Assembly (NCBI RefSeq): GCF_030915465.1
Contig: NZ_CP133267.1
Coordinates: forward strand, 124,001-188,000
From: Neobacillus sp. PS3-34
GTDB lineage: Bacteria; Bacillota; Bacilli; Bacillales; Cytobacillaceae
Length of the DNA: 64,000 bases
Direction: 5' to 3'
In this document: positions 39,153 through 48,029 of the stretch, piece after piece
How the letters are laid out: the number at the start of each line of letters is the position of its first letter
How positions within the stretch are numbered: the stretch's first letter is position 1
Program-made: the position numbers and the translations under genes
The notes under the pieces: model-generated
What the model was told of the DNA's origin: nothing
What the model saw: only the letters and a program-made list of their open reading frames with translations
The model's database searches: none

Positions 39153-39169
39153 TTGAAGGAGATAAAAAA

Positions 39170-42100
39170 ATGACAAAAATAAAAGAAACGATCCAAATTG
39201 TCCAGTACCACGATGGCCTGGCCAAAGGGATTGCAAAGATGTGGAATTTAAGCCGCGACAGCTGGGGCGGAGATACCCGTGTGATGACCGAAGAACAGGT
39301 GAAGAAGAAAGAAGCCAATTCAGACAATATCGAGCTCTATCTCGCCATGGATGGTGAAGAAATAGCGGGTTATTGCGGACTGTCTGAATACAAGGAAGAC
39401 ACAGGTTCCTTGTATATCCCTCTTCTCAATGTCCGGCCTGATTATCACGGCGAAAAAATCGGCAAAAAGCTTGTTCTAAAAGCACTTGAAAAAACGATTG
39501 AGATGGGATGGCCCCGCCTGGATTTATATACGTGGCCGGGCAACACCAAAGCCGTGCCGCTATATAAGAAATGCGGTTTCTTCTGGGAGGATCGGGATGA
39601 TGTGACCCATTTAATGAACTTTATCCCCCAGCTAATCAACACACCATTACTCAAGCCGGTATTTGCAGAGCTTGATTGGTACGATTCAAGCGTAAGACCG
39701 ATTGAAGTAAAACCAGATGGCATGAAGGAAAATGGGTTTACTTATTATGAATACAGCTGGAAGAATGACGGCAAATTTGCAAGAGTACAAGTAGAACGAA
39801 CCAGCCGTGGAATCAGTTTGATTGAAACGGATGAATTTCTCCTGCAAATCCAGATGGCTGACCATGAAATCATCGAACAGGTTAAGCAGGAATTCCAGAT
39901 AAAATTCGTCAATAAAACGGCTTCTCCTGTATCATTCAAGGCTGCAGGCTCCGGCAATGAACGGGTCGAATACAAGGTCGAGAAAGTGCTCATGGTAAAT
40001 GATGAAACTATCATTTCGGAAATCGTAACGGTAAACCCGGGTGAAGAACCAAGTGCATGGAAAACACATCCTCATGTATCCGTAAACGTGTGGATCAATG
40101 GCCAGGAGTGTGAGCTGAAGCTAGGTGTATTCCCTGTTCAGCCTTCAAAAATAGAAGCCTCTTACTCTGGGAACTTATCATTTTTAAATAAAGTGACATC
40201 GATTGATCTTGAGGTAAAAAACAACCTTAAAGAAGATGCTGAAATTACGATTAGAATTCCGGAAGCTGAGCAGGTCTCTTTGAACAATAAGGAATTCTCG
40301 ATGAATATACCTGCAGGTGGAAGAAATACTGTTTCGGTTCCTCTAACGGTAAAAAAACATGGGTTTTACCAGCCTGTCGTTGAAATTTCTGCAATAAAGC
40401 AAGATGGTTTCGAACTAAAATTCGAGCAGGAACTCTCAGTTGCTTTTAAAGGATTGGGTGAAAAATTCGGCGGTGAGACAAAGGATTTTTGGCACATTTT
40501 TAACGGTCTTTGTCAGGTGAAAATTCGCAAACGGGATTTGTTGATGATTGCTGCAAAAAACAACCGCAAAAAGCAGTATCTTGCGTTCTTCCCTCCAAAG
40601 CTTGGAAGGCCTTATTCGAATGAATTTACGAAGAAAAAGCCGGAATCTGTTTCATGGGAAGTGGAGGATTCATCCATTCTTTTAAAAATCGTGCAGGATT
40701 CTGAGGAAATGCAGGGTCTGCGCTTGACCCAAATGGTTGAGCTTTATGGTGATGGAATTGTCCAAAAATGGGTGGAAATTGAAAATCAGAGCAAGGAACC
40801 ACATCACGATGTGGCAATTAGCTCCTCTATTTATCATGAACAGCTGGAGAGGACATATTTTCCGATCGATGGTCAGGTGATTTATTTTTCCGAAAATAGA
40901 TTCCTCGAATTTGGTGATATAAAGCCTTCAAGCGTAACGGAAAATTGGTATTTTACAGAAAGCAAGCCGGAGCCAATCGGGATCAGCTGGTCAACGAAAA
41001 CTAAAGCAGAACCCGACGGCTGGCAATTTTCGATTGAAGATGAAATCGGAACGCTTGAACCCGGGGACAAAAGTGCAACGGAACAAATAACTATTTCCAT
41101 TGGTGCATTTAAGCAATGGGAAGATTTTAGAGCCTTCGCCTTAGAATCTTCTTCGGCTGAAAAAATGGTTACTGCAAGTGAACTTGCCTTTGAATTGAAT
41201 GGTGTTGTCGCAGGACCTGGCTCTGATTTTTCAGCTGTATTAAAAACACACCGAACCAGTTACCTTGACGGAAGCTTACATGTTTCAGTGAATGAAAAAG
41301 AGCTGTACAAAACAGTCATTACAACAGAGGAGGAAAAGACCTCACATTCGTTCGGATTGGATCCAAAACAGTTTGAGCCCCTATCCATTTTAGAGGGTAA
41401 ATTTACTACTGCAGCCATGACGACGAGACTTGTGGAGCTTGTTTTGTCCCCTTCTGGGGGTGTTTCATATTGCTCATCGACAGTAGCTGAGTTTTCAACC
41501 CATGAAGTAACGAATGGCTGCATAACGATAAAAACTGCTCCTAATTTCTATCCAGGCATTTTTTCGGTTAATGTAAATGGCTCGGAATGGCTTGATACTT
41601 CCTTTCCTGAAATCACAGCCAAAAGCTGGTGGAATCCTTGGGCTGGCGGGATGAAAACCGTGCCATCGGGGTTAACTGCTTTTTCATTAATGAAGGAAAA
41701 GAATACTGCCTACCATGTTGAAAAATTGGACCTTCAGGGAAATACATGGAGTGGTCTGGCTGTGAGCACGGAAATTAATGAGCACGCACAGTGGAAAGGT
41801 GTACATTATGTCCAGTATTATCTGATGCTGCCTGGGGTGCCGCTTTTGGTCTCATTCACTGAAGTTAAGGATAATGGCGGGAAAAATCTAAGTCAGGAAT
41901 CATGGAATACTGATTTCTTTGTTAGTGGAACTCATTTGACGGACGTTTCGGTAAATATGACCGAAAGCCAGTATACGAGCAAGTATCGAGCTGGTATTGA
42001 AGAGCTCCCTGTGGCTTTAAAAACTGGCAGTTTTATAAGTTCAGAATCAGCTTCCGAAAGGTTATATTTTGTTTCCGATTTCTATTCTGATGGACCGTTG

Positions 42101-42253
42101 GCCTATACGAATAAGCACGCGCAGCAGATCATGAACCCACATTCTGCAATGCCTGGCAAAAATGGGATGCAGACAGCTCCGTCATTTTTAGTATTTGATG
42201 AAAGAGCTCTCTCTGCCCGCCTTCTTGAAAAGCTTAGAAGAATTAAATTTTAG
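39170..42253 (+). CDS. GNAT acetyltransferase fused to a large beta-rich C-terminal region
   Basis: A 1027-residue protein, unusually large for a GNAT. Residues 1-155 are a complete acetyltransferase: LYLAMDGEEIAGYCGL, the acetyl-CoA loop VRPDYHGEKIGKKLV and the end LYKKCGFFWEDRDD. The other 870 residues have alternating polar/hydrophobic strands and aromatic residues, suggesting several Ig-like or jelly-roll domains (LSFLNKVTSIDLEVKNNL, NIPAGGRNTVSVPL) and then a module like carbohydrate-enzyme beta-sandwiches (SSSIYHEQLERTYFPIDGQV in part, SWWNPWAGGM). There is no signal peptide, so it should be cytosolic. An amidohydrolase starts 20 bases after its stop. Function not recognised. Confidence 0.8.
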   Translation: MTKIKETIQIVQYHDGLAKGIAKMWNLSRDSWGGDTRVMTEEQVKKKEANSDNIELYLAMDGEEIAGYCGLSEYKEDTGSLYIPLLNVRPDYHGEKIGKKLVLKALEKTIEMGWPRLDLYTWPGNTKAVPLYKKCGFFWEDRDDVTHLMNFIPQLINTPLLKPVFAELDWYDSSVRPIEVKPDGMKENGFTYYEYSWKNDGKFARVQVERTSRGISLIETDEFLLQIQMADHEIIEQVKQEFQIKFVNKTASPVSFKAAGSGNERVEYKVEKVLMVNDETIISEIVTVNPGEEPSAWKTHPHVSVNVWINGQECELKLGVFPVQPSKIEASYSGNLSFLNKVTSIDLEVKNNLKEDAEITIRIPEAEQVSLNNKEFSMNIPAGGRNTVSVPLTVKKHGFYQPVVEISAIKQDGFELKFEQELSVAFKGLGEKFGGETKDFWHIFNGLCQVKIRKRDLLMIAAKNNRKKQYLAFFPPKLGRPYSNEFTKKKPESVSWEVEDSSILLKIVQDSEEMQGLRLTQMVELYGDGIVQKWVEIENQSKEPHHDVAISSSIYHEQLERTYFPIDGQVIYFSENRFLEFGDIKPSSVTENWYFTESKPEPIGISWSTKTKAEPDGWQFSIEDEIGTLEPGDKSATEQITISIGAFKQWEDFRAFALESSSAEKMVTASELAFELNGVVAGPGSDFSAVLKTHRTSYLDGSLHVSVNEKELYKTVITTEEEKTSHSFGLDPKQFEPLSILEGKFTTAAMTTRLVELVLSPSGGVSYCSSTVAEFSTHEVTNGCITIKTAPNFYPGIFSVNVNGSEWLDTSFPEITAKSWWNPWAGGMKTVPSGLTAFSLMKEKNTAYHVEKLDLQGNTWSGLAVSTEINEHAQWKGVHYVQYYLMLPGVPLLVSFTEVKDNGGKNLSQESWNTDFFVSGTHLTDVSVNMTESQYTSKYRAGIEELPVALKTGSFISSESASERLYFVSDFYSDGPLAYTNKHAQQIMNPHSAMPGKNGMQTAPSFLVFDERALSARLLEKLRRIKF

Positions 42254-42273
42254 TAATATATGAAGGAGAAGCT

Positions 42274-43128
42274 ATGAAAATCATCGATGCCCATATGCAT
42301 TTTTCAAACATTAAATCGTTCCATGAAACAGCAGAAAAATTGTCATTTGTTGATTATTCAGCAGCGGGAATTCAAAAGGAATATCAGGAAGCCAACGTCG
42401 TCCTGGGGATTGGAATGGGACTCACTGAAACAGATAACATGGGATTTCCTGATTATGACGCGCAAACTCCAATGGGTCTCGATTTGGATGCTGCTATTCC
42501 AAATAACCTTGTGTACTGTGCCGGGATTAATCCGTATGATCTTGGTGAAGACGCTTTAAAGCGCCTTGAGGCAGAAGTGCAAAAGCCGAATGTGGTCGGG
42601 ATTAAGATTTACCTTGGCTACTATCCCTTTTACGCCTATGATGAAGTGTATGAAGCGGTCTATCAGCTAGCGGCAAAATATCAGCTTCCGGTCGTCTTCC
42701 ATACCGGTGATACGTATTCAGAGCGTGGGTTTTTAAAATACTCCCACCCTCTGGCAATTGATGAAGTAGCCGTCAAGCATCGGAATGTGAATTTTATGAT
42801 GGCACATTTTGGTGACCCTTGGACGATAACAGGTGCCGAGCTTATTTATAAAAACTCAAACGTTTATGCTGATTTGTCCGGGTTGATTGTCGGTACGGAG
42901 GAGGATTTGCTGAAGAAAAGCGAAGGCCGCTTTCTGGATCACCTGCGCCATGCCCTTGTCTTCGCCGATTCGTATGATAAACTGCTATTTGGCACAGACT
43001 GGCCGCTGATTCCGATTGGTCCCTATATCGAATTTATCAAAAATTTGATTCCGGAAGAATTCCACCAGCAGGTCTTTTACGACACAGCAGTAAAGATATT
43101 TCCGAAAATAAAACCTTATTTGGAATAA
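42274..43128 (+). CDS. amidohydrolase family (amidohydro_2) protein
   Basis: A 284-residue TIM-barrel metal hydrolase. Metal-binding His7 and His9 lie in IIDAHMHF, a further His in VVFHTGDTYSERG, another in FMMAHFGDPW, and the catalytic Asp in LLFGTDWPL. This is the decarboxylase/lactonase-like branch of the superfamily. AAGGAGAAGCT precedes the ATG. It is 20 bases after the GNAT fusion gene and surely co-transcribed with it, so the two may act on the same small molecule. Confidence 0.88.
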   Translation: MKIIDAHMHFSNIKSFHETAEKLSFVDYSAAGIQKEYQEANVVLGIGMGLTETDNMGFPDYDAQTPMGLDLDAAIPNNLVYCAGINPYDLGEDALKRLEAEVQKPNVVGIKIYLGYYPFYAYDEVYEAVYQLAAKYQLPVVFHTGDTYSERGFLKYSHPLAIDEVAVKHRNVNFMMAHFGDPWTITGAELIYKNSNVYADLSGLIVGTEEDLLKKSEGRFLDHLRHALVFADSYDKLLFGTDWPLIPIGPYIEFIKNLIPEEFHQQVFYDTAVKIFPKIKPYLE

Positions 43129-43180
43129 AGAAAACTCTCCGATTGGCAAGCCTTAAGGCGAAGACAGAGGAGTAGTTGCA

Positions 43181-43225
43181 CTTATGCGCATTAGAATTTA
43201 TGGATATAAATTCTGATTAGCTAAA
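43181..43225. repeat. dispersed repeat with ATAAATTCT palindrome, copy 2
   Basis: Second copy of the 35685-35728 repeat, again with AGAATTTATGGATATAAATT, and again followed by a GTGACAGGCACC-type palindrome (here 7 bases later). Confidence 0.7.
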
Positions 43226-43231
43226 AATACA

Positions 43232-43273
43232 GGTGCCAGGCACCATCCATTTTTATGGATGGCGACTGGCACC
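43232..43273. repeat. GTGCCAGGCACC palindrome variant
   Basis: Arms GGTGCCAGGCACCATCCAT and ATGGATGGCGACTGGCACC with a short T loop. It starts exactly at the stop codon of the minus-strand gene at 43273 and could be its terminator. Confidence 0.8.
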
Positions 43274-43539
43274 TACTCTATTTCCTGGAATTCGATTACT
43301 TTTTGCAGTTTTTCAATCATGACTACACATTTTGTTTCCCCGATGTGGTAAATGTACATCTTTTTTCCTTTATCCTGCACCAGCCTCTTGAATTGAACTT
43401 CCCCACTGATGTTATGGTCCTTCATAATCCCGAGTATCTTCTTATATATTTGCTCTTGGCTAGGAGCCATTTTTAATGCCATTTTTATAGGCGAGAATAA
43501 TCCTTTAACCTTAAAAGTCACTAATGTCACTGTTTCCAC
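43273..43539 (-). CDS. hypothetical protein, 88 residues
   Basis: I place the start at the GTG at 43539, 9 bases after AAGGAG; an ATG at 43548 touches that site. The frame stays open upstream over the neighbouring gene, but that part overlaps mce and is not likely used. The product is basic, with VTFKVKGLFSPIKMALKMAP and a YIYHIGETKCVVMIEKL strand pair. No known domain is recognised. Confidence 0.55.
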   Translation of the reverse strand: METVTLVTFKVKGLFSPIKMALKMAPSQEQIYKKILGIMKDHNISGEVQFKRLVQDKGKKMYIYHIGETKCVVMIEKLQKVIEFQEIE

Positions 43540-43659
43540 ACTATTCATCTCCTTATTGTTGAAATTCGACAATAATAATTCATTTCCCTCCCAATCAATG
43601 AAATAATGTAATATAGTAATGGCAACAGGCACCCATAATAAAAAATTTTGGAGGCTTAA

Positions 43660-44079
43660 ATGAATAAAAAAATCGATCATATTGGTATCGCTGTCCGCGA
43701 CATAGAGAGCAGTATCCATTTTCATGAAAATGTTTTAGGCGGAAAGTTAATAGACCGCTACATAAGTGAAGCAATTGGTGTTGAAAGTGAAGTTGCTATC
43801 CTGGAAGTGAACGGAGACAGAATTGAATTGCTGTCTCCAACAAACAATACTACCTCCCCCATCGCACGTTTCATCAGGCAAAAAGGCAAGGGGGTTCATC
43901 ATATTGCCTATCAAGTAGCAGACCTGGATGATGCCTTAGAAGAGCTGAAGAATCAAGGAATTCGCACATTAGAAGGTACATTACGGATTAACAAACACGG
44001 TAGACGATTAATTTATCTAAATCCTGCCGATACAGAGGGTACCATTATCGAATACTGTGATTATCCTGAGCAAAAATAA
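43660..44079 (+). CDS. mce: methylmalonyl-CoA epimerase
   Basis: A 139-residue VOC-fold epimerase. The two halves open with KIDHIGIAVRDIESSIHF and GVHHIAYQVADLDDAL, carrying the metal-ligand His residues, and the second half ends with the Glu in GTIIEYCDYPE. Size and motifs match methylmalonyl-CoA epimerase (interconverts R and S forms in propionyl-CoA metabolism). GGAGG lies 6 bases before the ATG. Mutase and carboxylase partners are not nearby, so related VOC lyases remain possible. Confidence 0.82.
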   Translation: MNKKIDHIGIAVRDIESSIHFHENVLGGKLIDRYISEAIGVESEVAILEVNGDRIELLSPTNNTTSPIARFIRQKGKGVHHIAYQVADLDDALEELKNQGIRTLEGTLRINKHGRRLIYLNPADTEGTIIEYCDYPEQK

Positions 44080-44080
44080 T

Positions 44081-44140
44081 AAAGTGCCTGAACTCCGGAC
44101 ATGTTAGCTTTTTAACTAATTCCGGGGTCGGGCACTTTTT
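44081..44140 (+). terminator. intrinsic terminator after mce
   Basis: AAAGTGCCTGAACTCCGGA pairs with TCCGGGGTCGGGCACTTTTT with a few mismatches, followed by T. Confidence 0.82.
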
Positions 44141-44277
44141 TTCAATTAGGATTTGGAGATTTAAAGGAAAATTTTTTTTCGTTCCCCGAAACATTTCCTA
44201 ATGATTTATCACTTTATCGTGTTATAATAGTAAATGTTTTTCTATTAACCTCCAACAAATGTAAATCAGAAAGGTAC

Positions 44278-45204
44278 GTGTTCATCCACATGTTGGCTCG
44301 AAATAATAAAGCGTTAATCAGTTTATTTTTGGTATCTGTCCTCTGGGGCTGCAATTATCCTGTGAGTGCATATCTGCTTAAAGGGTTCTCACCTGTGTTT
44401 TTATCAACTGTCCGGATTTGCTTTACTTCCCTCTTTTTGATTATAGTGGCACTTACCCAAAAGGGAATGAGAAAGCCAACTGTTTCAGAGTGGAAGTTTC
44501 TTGTCGGGGTCGGAATTTTTGGAACACTATTTAATCAAACTTTCTATTTTACTGGTCTGCATCATACCACTCCAGCTAATGCTTCCTTGATTATTGCATT
44601 GTCACCAATTGCAACGATCATTTTGGAACGAATTGTTTTTAAAATAAAATTCACCATAAAGAAAGCATCTGGTGCCTTCATCAGCTTGCTTGGCGTCTTT
44701 TCAATTATTGGAGTTGCCGGCGGTTCATTCCGGATTTCGTTTGGTGATTTAAATGTACTTGTTGCCATGATTTGTCTTTCTATCAGTCTATTATTTATTC
44801 GTGGATTATCAAAAACGATGAATTCATTCGTTGTTACTGTGTACGCGACCGTCCTTGGAAGCGTCCTGATGATTCCTGCCGCAGGTGTTGAATCACTTGT
44901 CAGCGGCTCGGTCATCAGCCACTCTCCTTTTATGTGGATCCTGCTAATTTGTGCGGGTATCATTGCACAGGGGATTGCCGGTTTTTGGTGGAATAAAGGC
45001 GTGGCCGAGGTTGGCGCGGGAACGGCTTCGATGTTTATGAACCTTCAGCCGTTTGTAGCGATTATAGCTTCCCATTTTGTTTTAGGAAATCCAATTATGC
45101 TTACACAGATTTTCGGCGGAATATTAGTATTGCTGGGTGTATTCATAGCCAATCTTCCTTCCGGAAAACCTGTCCTGGCTATTGAACCTAACAAAAGTGC
45201 ATAA
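44278..45204 (+). CDS. EamA (DMT superfamily) transporter
   Basis: A 308-residue carrier with ten hydrophobic segments in two EamA repeats. The first has FLVSVLWGCNYPVSAYLLKG and GLHHTTPANASLIIALSPI; the second begins GDLNVLVAMICLSISLLFI and ends QIFGGILVLLGVFIANL. The start is GTG 44278 or ATG 44290; the AAAGGT site fits neither perfectly. DMT carriers export amino acids, nucleosides or other metabolites; the cargo is unknown. A TATAAT box lies at 44223-44228. Confidence 0.88.
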   Translation: MFIHMLARNNKALISLFLVSVLWGCNYPVSAYLLKGFSPVFLSTVRICFTSLFLIIVALTQKGMRKPTVSEWKFLVGVGIFGTLFNQTFYFTGLHHTTPANASLIIALSPIATIILERIVFKIKFTIKKASGAFISLLGVFSIIGVAGGSFRISFGDLNVLVAMICLSISLLFIRGLSKTMNSFVVTVYATVLGSVLMIPAAGVESLVSGSVISHSPFMWILLICAGIIAQGIAGFWWNKGVAEVGAGTASMFMNLQPFVAIIASHFVLGNPIMLTQIFGGILVLLGVFIANLPSGKPVLAIEPNKSA

Positions 45205-45210
45205 GGTTAC

Positions 45211-45240
45211 GAGCCCTCACTGTTTGAGGGCTCTATTTTT
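45211..45240 (+). terminator. intrinsic terminator after the EamA gene
   Basis: GAGCCCTCA-CTGTT-TGAGGGCTC followed by TATTTTT. Confidence 0.88.
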
Positions 45241-45279
45241 GTCTATGCGCGGAATTCAAGTTTCTATGAGCTAATGTAA

Positions 45280-45327
45280 AAAAGTGACAGGCACCTTCCA
45301 GTAATCTGGAAGGTGCCTGTCACTTTT
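45280..45327. repeat. GTGACAGGCACC palindrome, perfect copy
   Basis: Arms of 22 bases (AAAAGTGACAGGCACCTTCC in part) with a 4-base loop and no mismatch. The stop codon TGA of the minus-strand DUF2161 gene (45322-45320) is part of the arm. Confidence 0.9.
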
Positions 45328-46036
45328 CAGTGAAGTACTTTACATGCTCGGGATAGTCAGCTAATTCTTGTTTTCCCTTGTCATTTATAGAATAAATCCC
45401 ACGCTGAACCTTTTCGAACCAGCCATAATAGTTTTTAGTTAAGATGGACAGTGTTTTGTCGCCAGCCCCCATTTCGCGCAGCTTTTTAGGGGTTAACGCC
45501 CCAAACTTCTCCAGGAGATAAGCAATATGGATGCAATTCTCCTTATAGGCAGTCATAATTTTCGTTTTATTGCTGCCGCCTACATTATAGTCCGCGTGCC
45601 TGCCTTTAATTTCAGCCAGGATTCTTTCCCGCTTCTTTTTATTCCGCTGCATGCTTTTCGCACGGTCAAAAGGGGTTGGAGAAATCAGAACCTCTACCTT
45701 AGCCCCGCTTTTTAGGAAGGAAACAACCATCAAGCCCAGCTCTAGCCTCTTTACGAGGTGACAAATATCCTGCCACTTTTTCGAAGATAACCTGGTTTTG
45801 GGTTTCGGAATCGCAATATAAACATTATCGGTCAGCCGCTGCCTTTTAGCAGCCTGAACGAGAAGGTCCACAGTTAACCCCAGTTTCAATTCCACCACAA
45901 TCAGTTCGTCATCTAGAACAGCAGTAAGATCGCAATGCTGAACCTCGCCATGTACAGTAAAGCCTTTTTTCATAAAATAATCCCTGATCGGTGCATATAA
46001 ATCTGTTTCATACCGTTTCTCTTTGTTGGTTGCCAA
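45320..46036 (-). CDS. DUF2161 (PD-(D/E)XK nuclease-like) protein
   Basis: A 238-residue protein. The N-terminal domain has a PD-(D/E)XK-type site: Asp36 in HCDLTAVL, then Glu49 and Lys51 in IVVELKLG. The C-terminal 70 residues (YLLEKFGALTPKKLREMGAG, in part) look like a winged helix and end in a basic segment. It is annotated in relatives as a DUF2161 phosphodiesterase; the substrate is unknown. It stands alone and its stop lies within a dispersed palindrome. Confidence 0.85.
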   Translation of the reverse strand: MATNKEKRYETDLYAPIRDYFMKKGFTVHGEVQHCDLTAVLDDELIVVELKLGLTVDLLVQAAKRQRLTDNVYIAIPKPKTRLSSKKWQDICHLVKRLELGLMVVSFLKSGAKVEVLISPTPFDRAKSMQRNKKKRERILAEIKGRHADYNVGGSNKTKIMTAYKENCIHIAYLLEKFGALTPKKLREMGAGDKTLSILTKNYYGWFEKVQRGIYSINDKGKQELADYPEHVKYFTEK

Positions 46037-46250
46037 TGTAATCCCCTTAAATTTATTCTCATTTTATCTAAAACTTCTTTTCTTTATCATAACATTTTTA
46101 ATCATCCAGCATTAATTCTAAATTCAATGCCGGAAATCATAAGATATCCGTTAAAGGAAACCCTAATATATTTACATATTCTATATTTTATAATCCATAT
46201 TTTACAAGTATTATAGAGTTATACCAGATTTCTTTTTAGGAGGCACTGCT

Positions 46251-47183
46251 ATGGGGAAATATTCAATTCAGCCTGAACGATCAACCTTGCACGGTTCTTT
46301 CTCACGAGATTATGACCCAATTTTAACGATTGATTCTGGAGATAGCGTTCGATACAGTACGCTCGATGCAGGATGGGGACTTGAACCCTTTTCAAATGAA
46401 GGTCCCCGTAAAAAATTTGAACCAAGGGATCGCCCCCGCGATGCTGGTCACGCTTTATGTGGACCTGTTGCCATACTGGGAGCGGAGCCTGGTATGACGC
46501 TTGAAATTAACATTAATGAAATTCGTCCTGGTGGATGGGGCTGGAATAGTGCAGGAGGTTTTGCTCACCCCGTTAATCAACGTCTTGGCATCGCAGAGGG
46601 AGAGGAATTTCACCTGAACTGGCAATTAGATGCGGATTTTATGCTCGGGACTAGCGATAAAGGACATCAGGTAGCATTAAGTCCCTTTATGGGGGTAATG
46701 GGAATGCCTCCTGATGAACCTGGAATACATTCAACCTTTCCTCCTCGTTTTTGTGGTGGAAATATTGACTGTAAAGAATTGATTGCAGGAAGTACGCTGT
46801 TTTTGCCTATTGCAGTTAATGGAGGGCTTTTTTCTATCGGCGATGGGCATGCCGTCCAAGGCGATGGCGAAGTAGGATGCCCCGCGTTAGAGTGTCCAAT
46901 GGAATTGGTTGACATTAATTTTGTATTGCGTGAAGACATTCATATAACCACTCCGCGGGCAAAAACACCGACTGCATGGATTACCATGGGTTTTCACGAG
47001 GATTTGAACGAAGCAACCATGATCGCACTGGAAGGAATGTTAGACTTCATGCAAGAACAATATGGGTTTGAACGCAAAGAGGCATTAGCGTTAGCCAGCC
47101 TGGTCGTTGACTTACGAATTACACAAATTGTTAATGGAGTTCGCGGTGTACATGCACTTCTTCCTCATGGAGCGTTAAAATAA
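46251..47183 (+). CDS. acetamidase/formamidase family protein
   Basis: A 310-residue enzyme of the FmdA/AmdA family. Marks include TIDSGDSVRYSTLDAGWG near residue 28, AILGAEPGMTLEININEIRP, GVMGMPPDEPGIHSTFPPRFCGGNIDCKEL (in part), and FSIGDGHAVQGDGEVGCPALE, whose Gly-Asp-Gly-His is the usual metal site. It hydrolyses formamide or acetamide to ammonia and the acid in the cytosol. AGGAGG lies 8 bases before the ATG. Confidence 0.93.
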   Translation: MGKYSIQPERSTLHGSFSRDYDPILTIDSGDSVRYSTLDAGWGLEPFSNEGPRKKFEPRDRPRDAGHALCGPVAILGAEPGMTLEININEIRPGGWGWNSAGGFAHPVNQRLGIAEGEEFHLNWQLDADFMLGTSDKGHQVALSPFMGVMGMPPDEPGIHSTFPPRFCGGNIDCKELIAGSTLFLPIAVNGGLFSIGDGHAVQGDGEVGCPALECPMELVDINFVLREDIHITTPRAKTPTAWITMGFHEDLNEATMIALEGMLDFMQEQYGFERKEALALASLVVDLRITQIVNGVRGVHALLPHGALK

Positions 47184-47200
47184 ATACCCATTAAAATGTC

Positions 47201-47229
47201 AAAAAGGATGGGAAAATCCATCCTTTTTT
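47201..47229 (+). terminator. intrinsic terminator after the formamidase
   Basis: AAAAAGGATGG-GAAAAT-CCATCCTTTTTT, 18 bases after the stop. Confidence 0.88.
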
Positions 47230-47267
47230 ATTTGCGGCCTTCCCCTTCAATACCTATGATCAACTGA

Positions 47268-47867
47268 TTATTTCTTCTCGATGCTTTGTAAAATATATTG
47301 GCCATCTTTGTTCTGGTAATATTCAATCTCTATCGCAGCATTCGGTTCAATGCTGTTCCAATCCACGTTTTGAACTTTATCAACCTGCAAAATTAATTTG
47401 TCGGTTTTAGTGTTCACTTCGATTGAGTTTGGATCAAGCTGGCCGACATATTCAGCATCCTCTTTGATCACTTTAGCCTTCGTATCAGTCTTTACAACTA
47501 TACCCGTTAAGACAAATTGACCATTTTCATCTTTATAATACTTTATGGAGACGGGCGTATCTTTTTCAATCGAATTCCAATCTACATTTTGCACGTCGGC
47601 AACTTGCAGAGAAAGTGTGTCCGTTTTCGTTTGTACTTGGATAGAGCTTGGGTCCTCTTGACCTATATAGGCAGCCTCTTCCTCCTTAACCACTTTAGCA
47701 GGCTGGGGTTTGGCAGGAGCTTTTGTCTCGGTCTTTTTTGTTACATTAGTACTCGCAGGAGTACTTTCCTTTGATTGCTTTTTCGAAGAGTCTTCCGCTT
47801 CTTTACCGCCACAGCCAGCGAGGGCGAGCAATAAAACAGCGGCAGGGATGAACTTATTCAGCTTCAT
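47268..47867 (-). CDS. lipoprotein with two repeats of about 65 residues
   Basis: A 199-residue protein starting at the ATG at 47867 (GAGGTG upstream). The signal peptide ends in LLALAGC, lipid-acceptor Cys19, followed by a Lys/Thr/Pro linker. Two repeats follow: EEAAYIGQEDPSSIQVQTKT and EDAEYVGQLDPNSIEVNTKT, each with a shared QNVDWNSIE block and an IKYYKDENGQ or IEYYQNKDGQ block. The protein sits on the outer face of the membrane. Function unknown; two SH3-like or OB-like small beta domains are plausible. Confidence 0.78.
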   Translation of the reverse strand: MKLNKFIPAAVLLLALAGCGGKEAEDSSKKQSKESTPASTNVTKKTETKAPAKPQPAKVVKEEEAAYIGQEDPSSIQVQTKTDTLSLQVADVQNVDWNSIEKDTPVSIKYYKDENGQFVLTGIVVKTDTKAKVIKEDAEYVGQLDPNSIEVNTKTDKLILQVDKVQNVDWNSIEPNAAIEIEYYQNKDGQYILQSIEKK

Positions 47868-48029
47868 AGTATGCACCTCATGTTTTTGTCGTCTTAGTGA
47901 TTCGACATATTTTTGTAAAATAGGCTACATTCACCATACAAAATTTCGACGGAAAATAGAAGAGTCCAAAGACATGAAAGTGAAATTTCTTTTTTAAAAA
48001 TGCCTTTTAGTAAAAGCAATCTCTCCAAA

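Noticed and set aside
43540..43725. Longer N-terminus (150 residues) of the 43273 gene
   Set aside because: It would overlap the start of mce on the other strand and has no ribosome site; AAGGAG favours the GTG at 43539.
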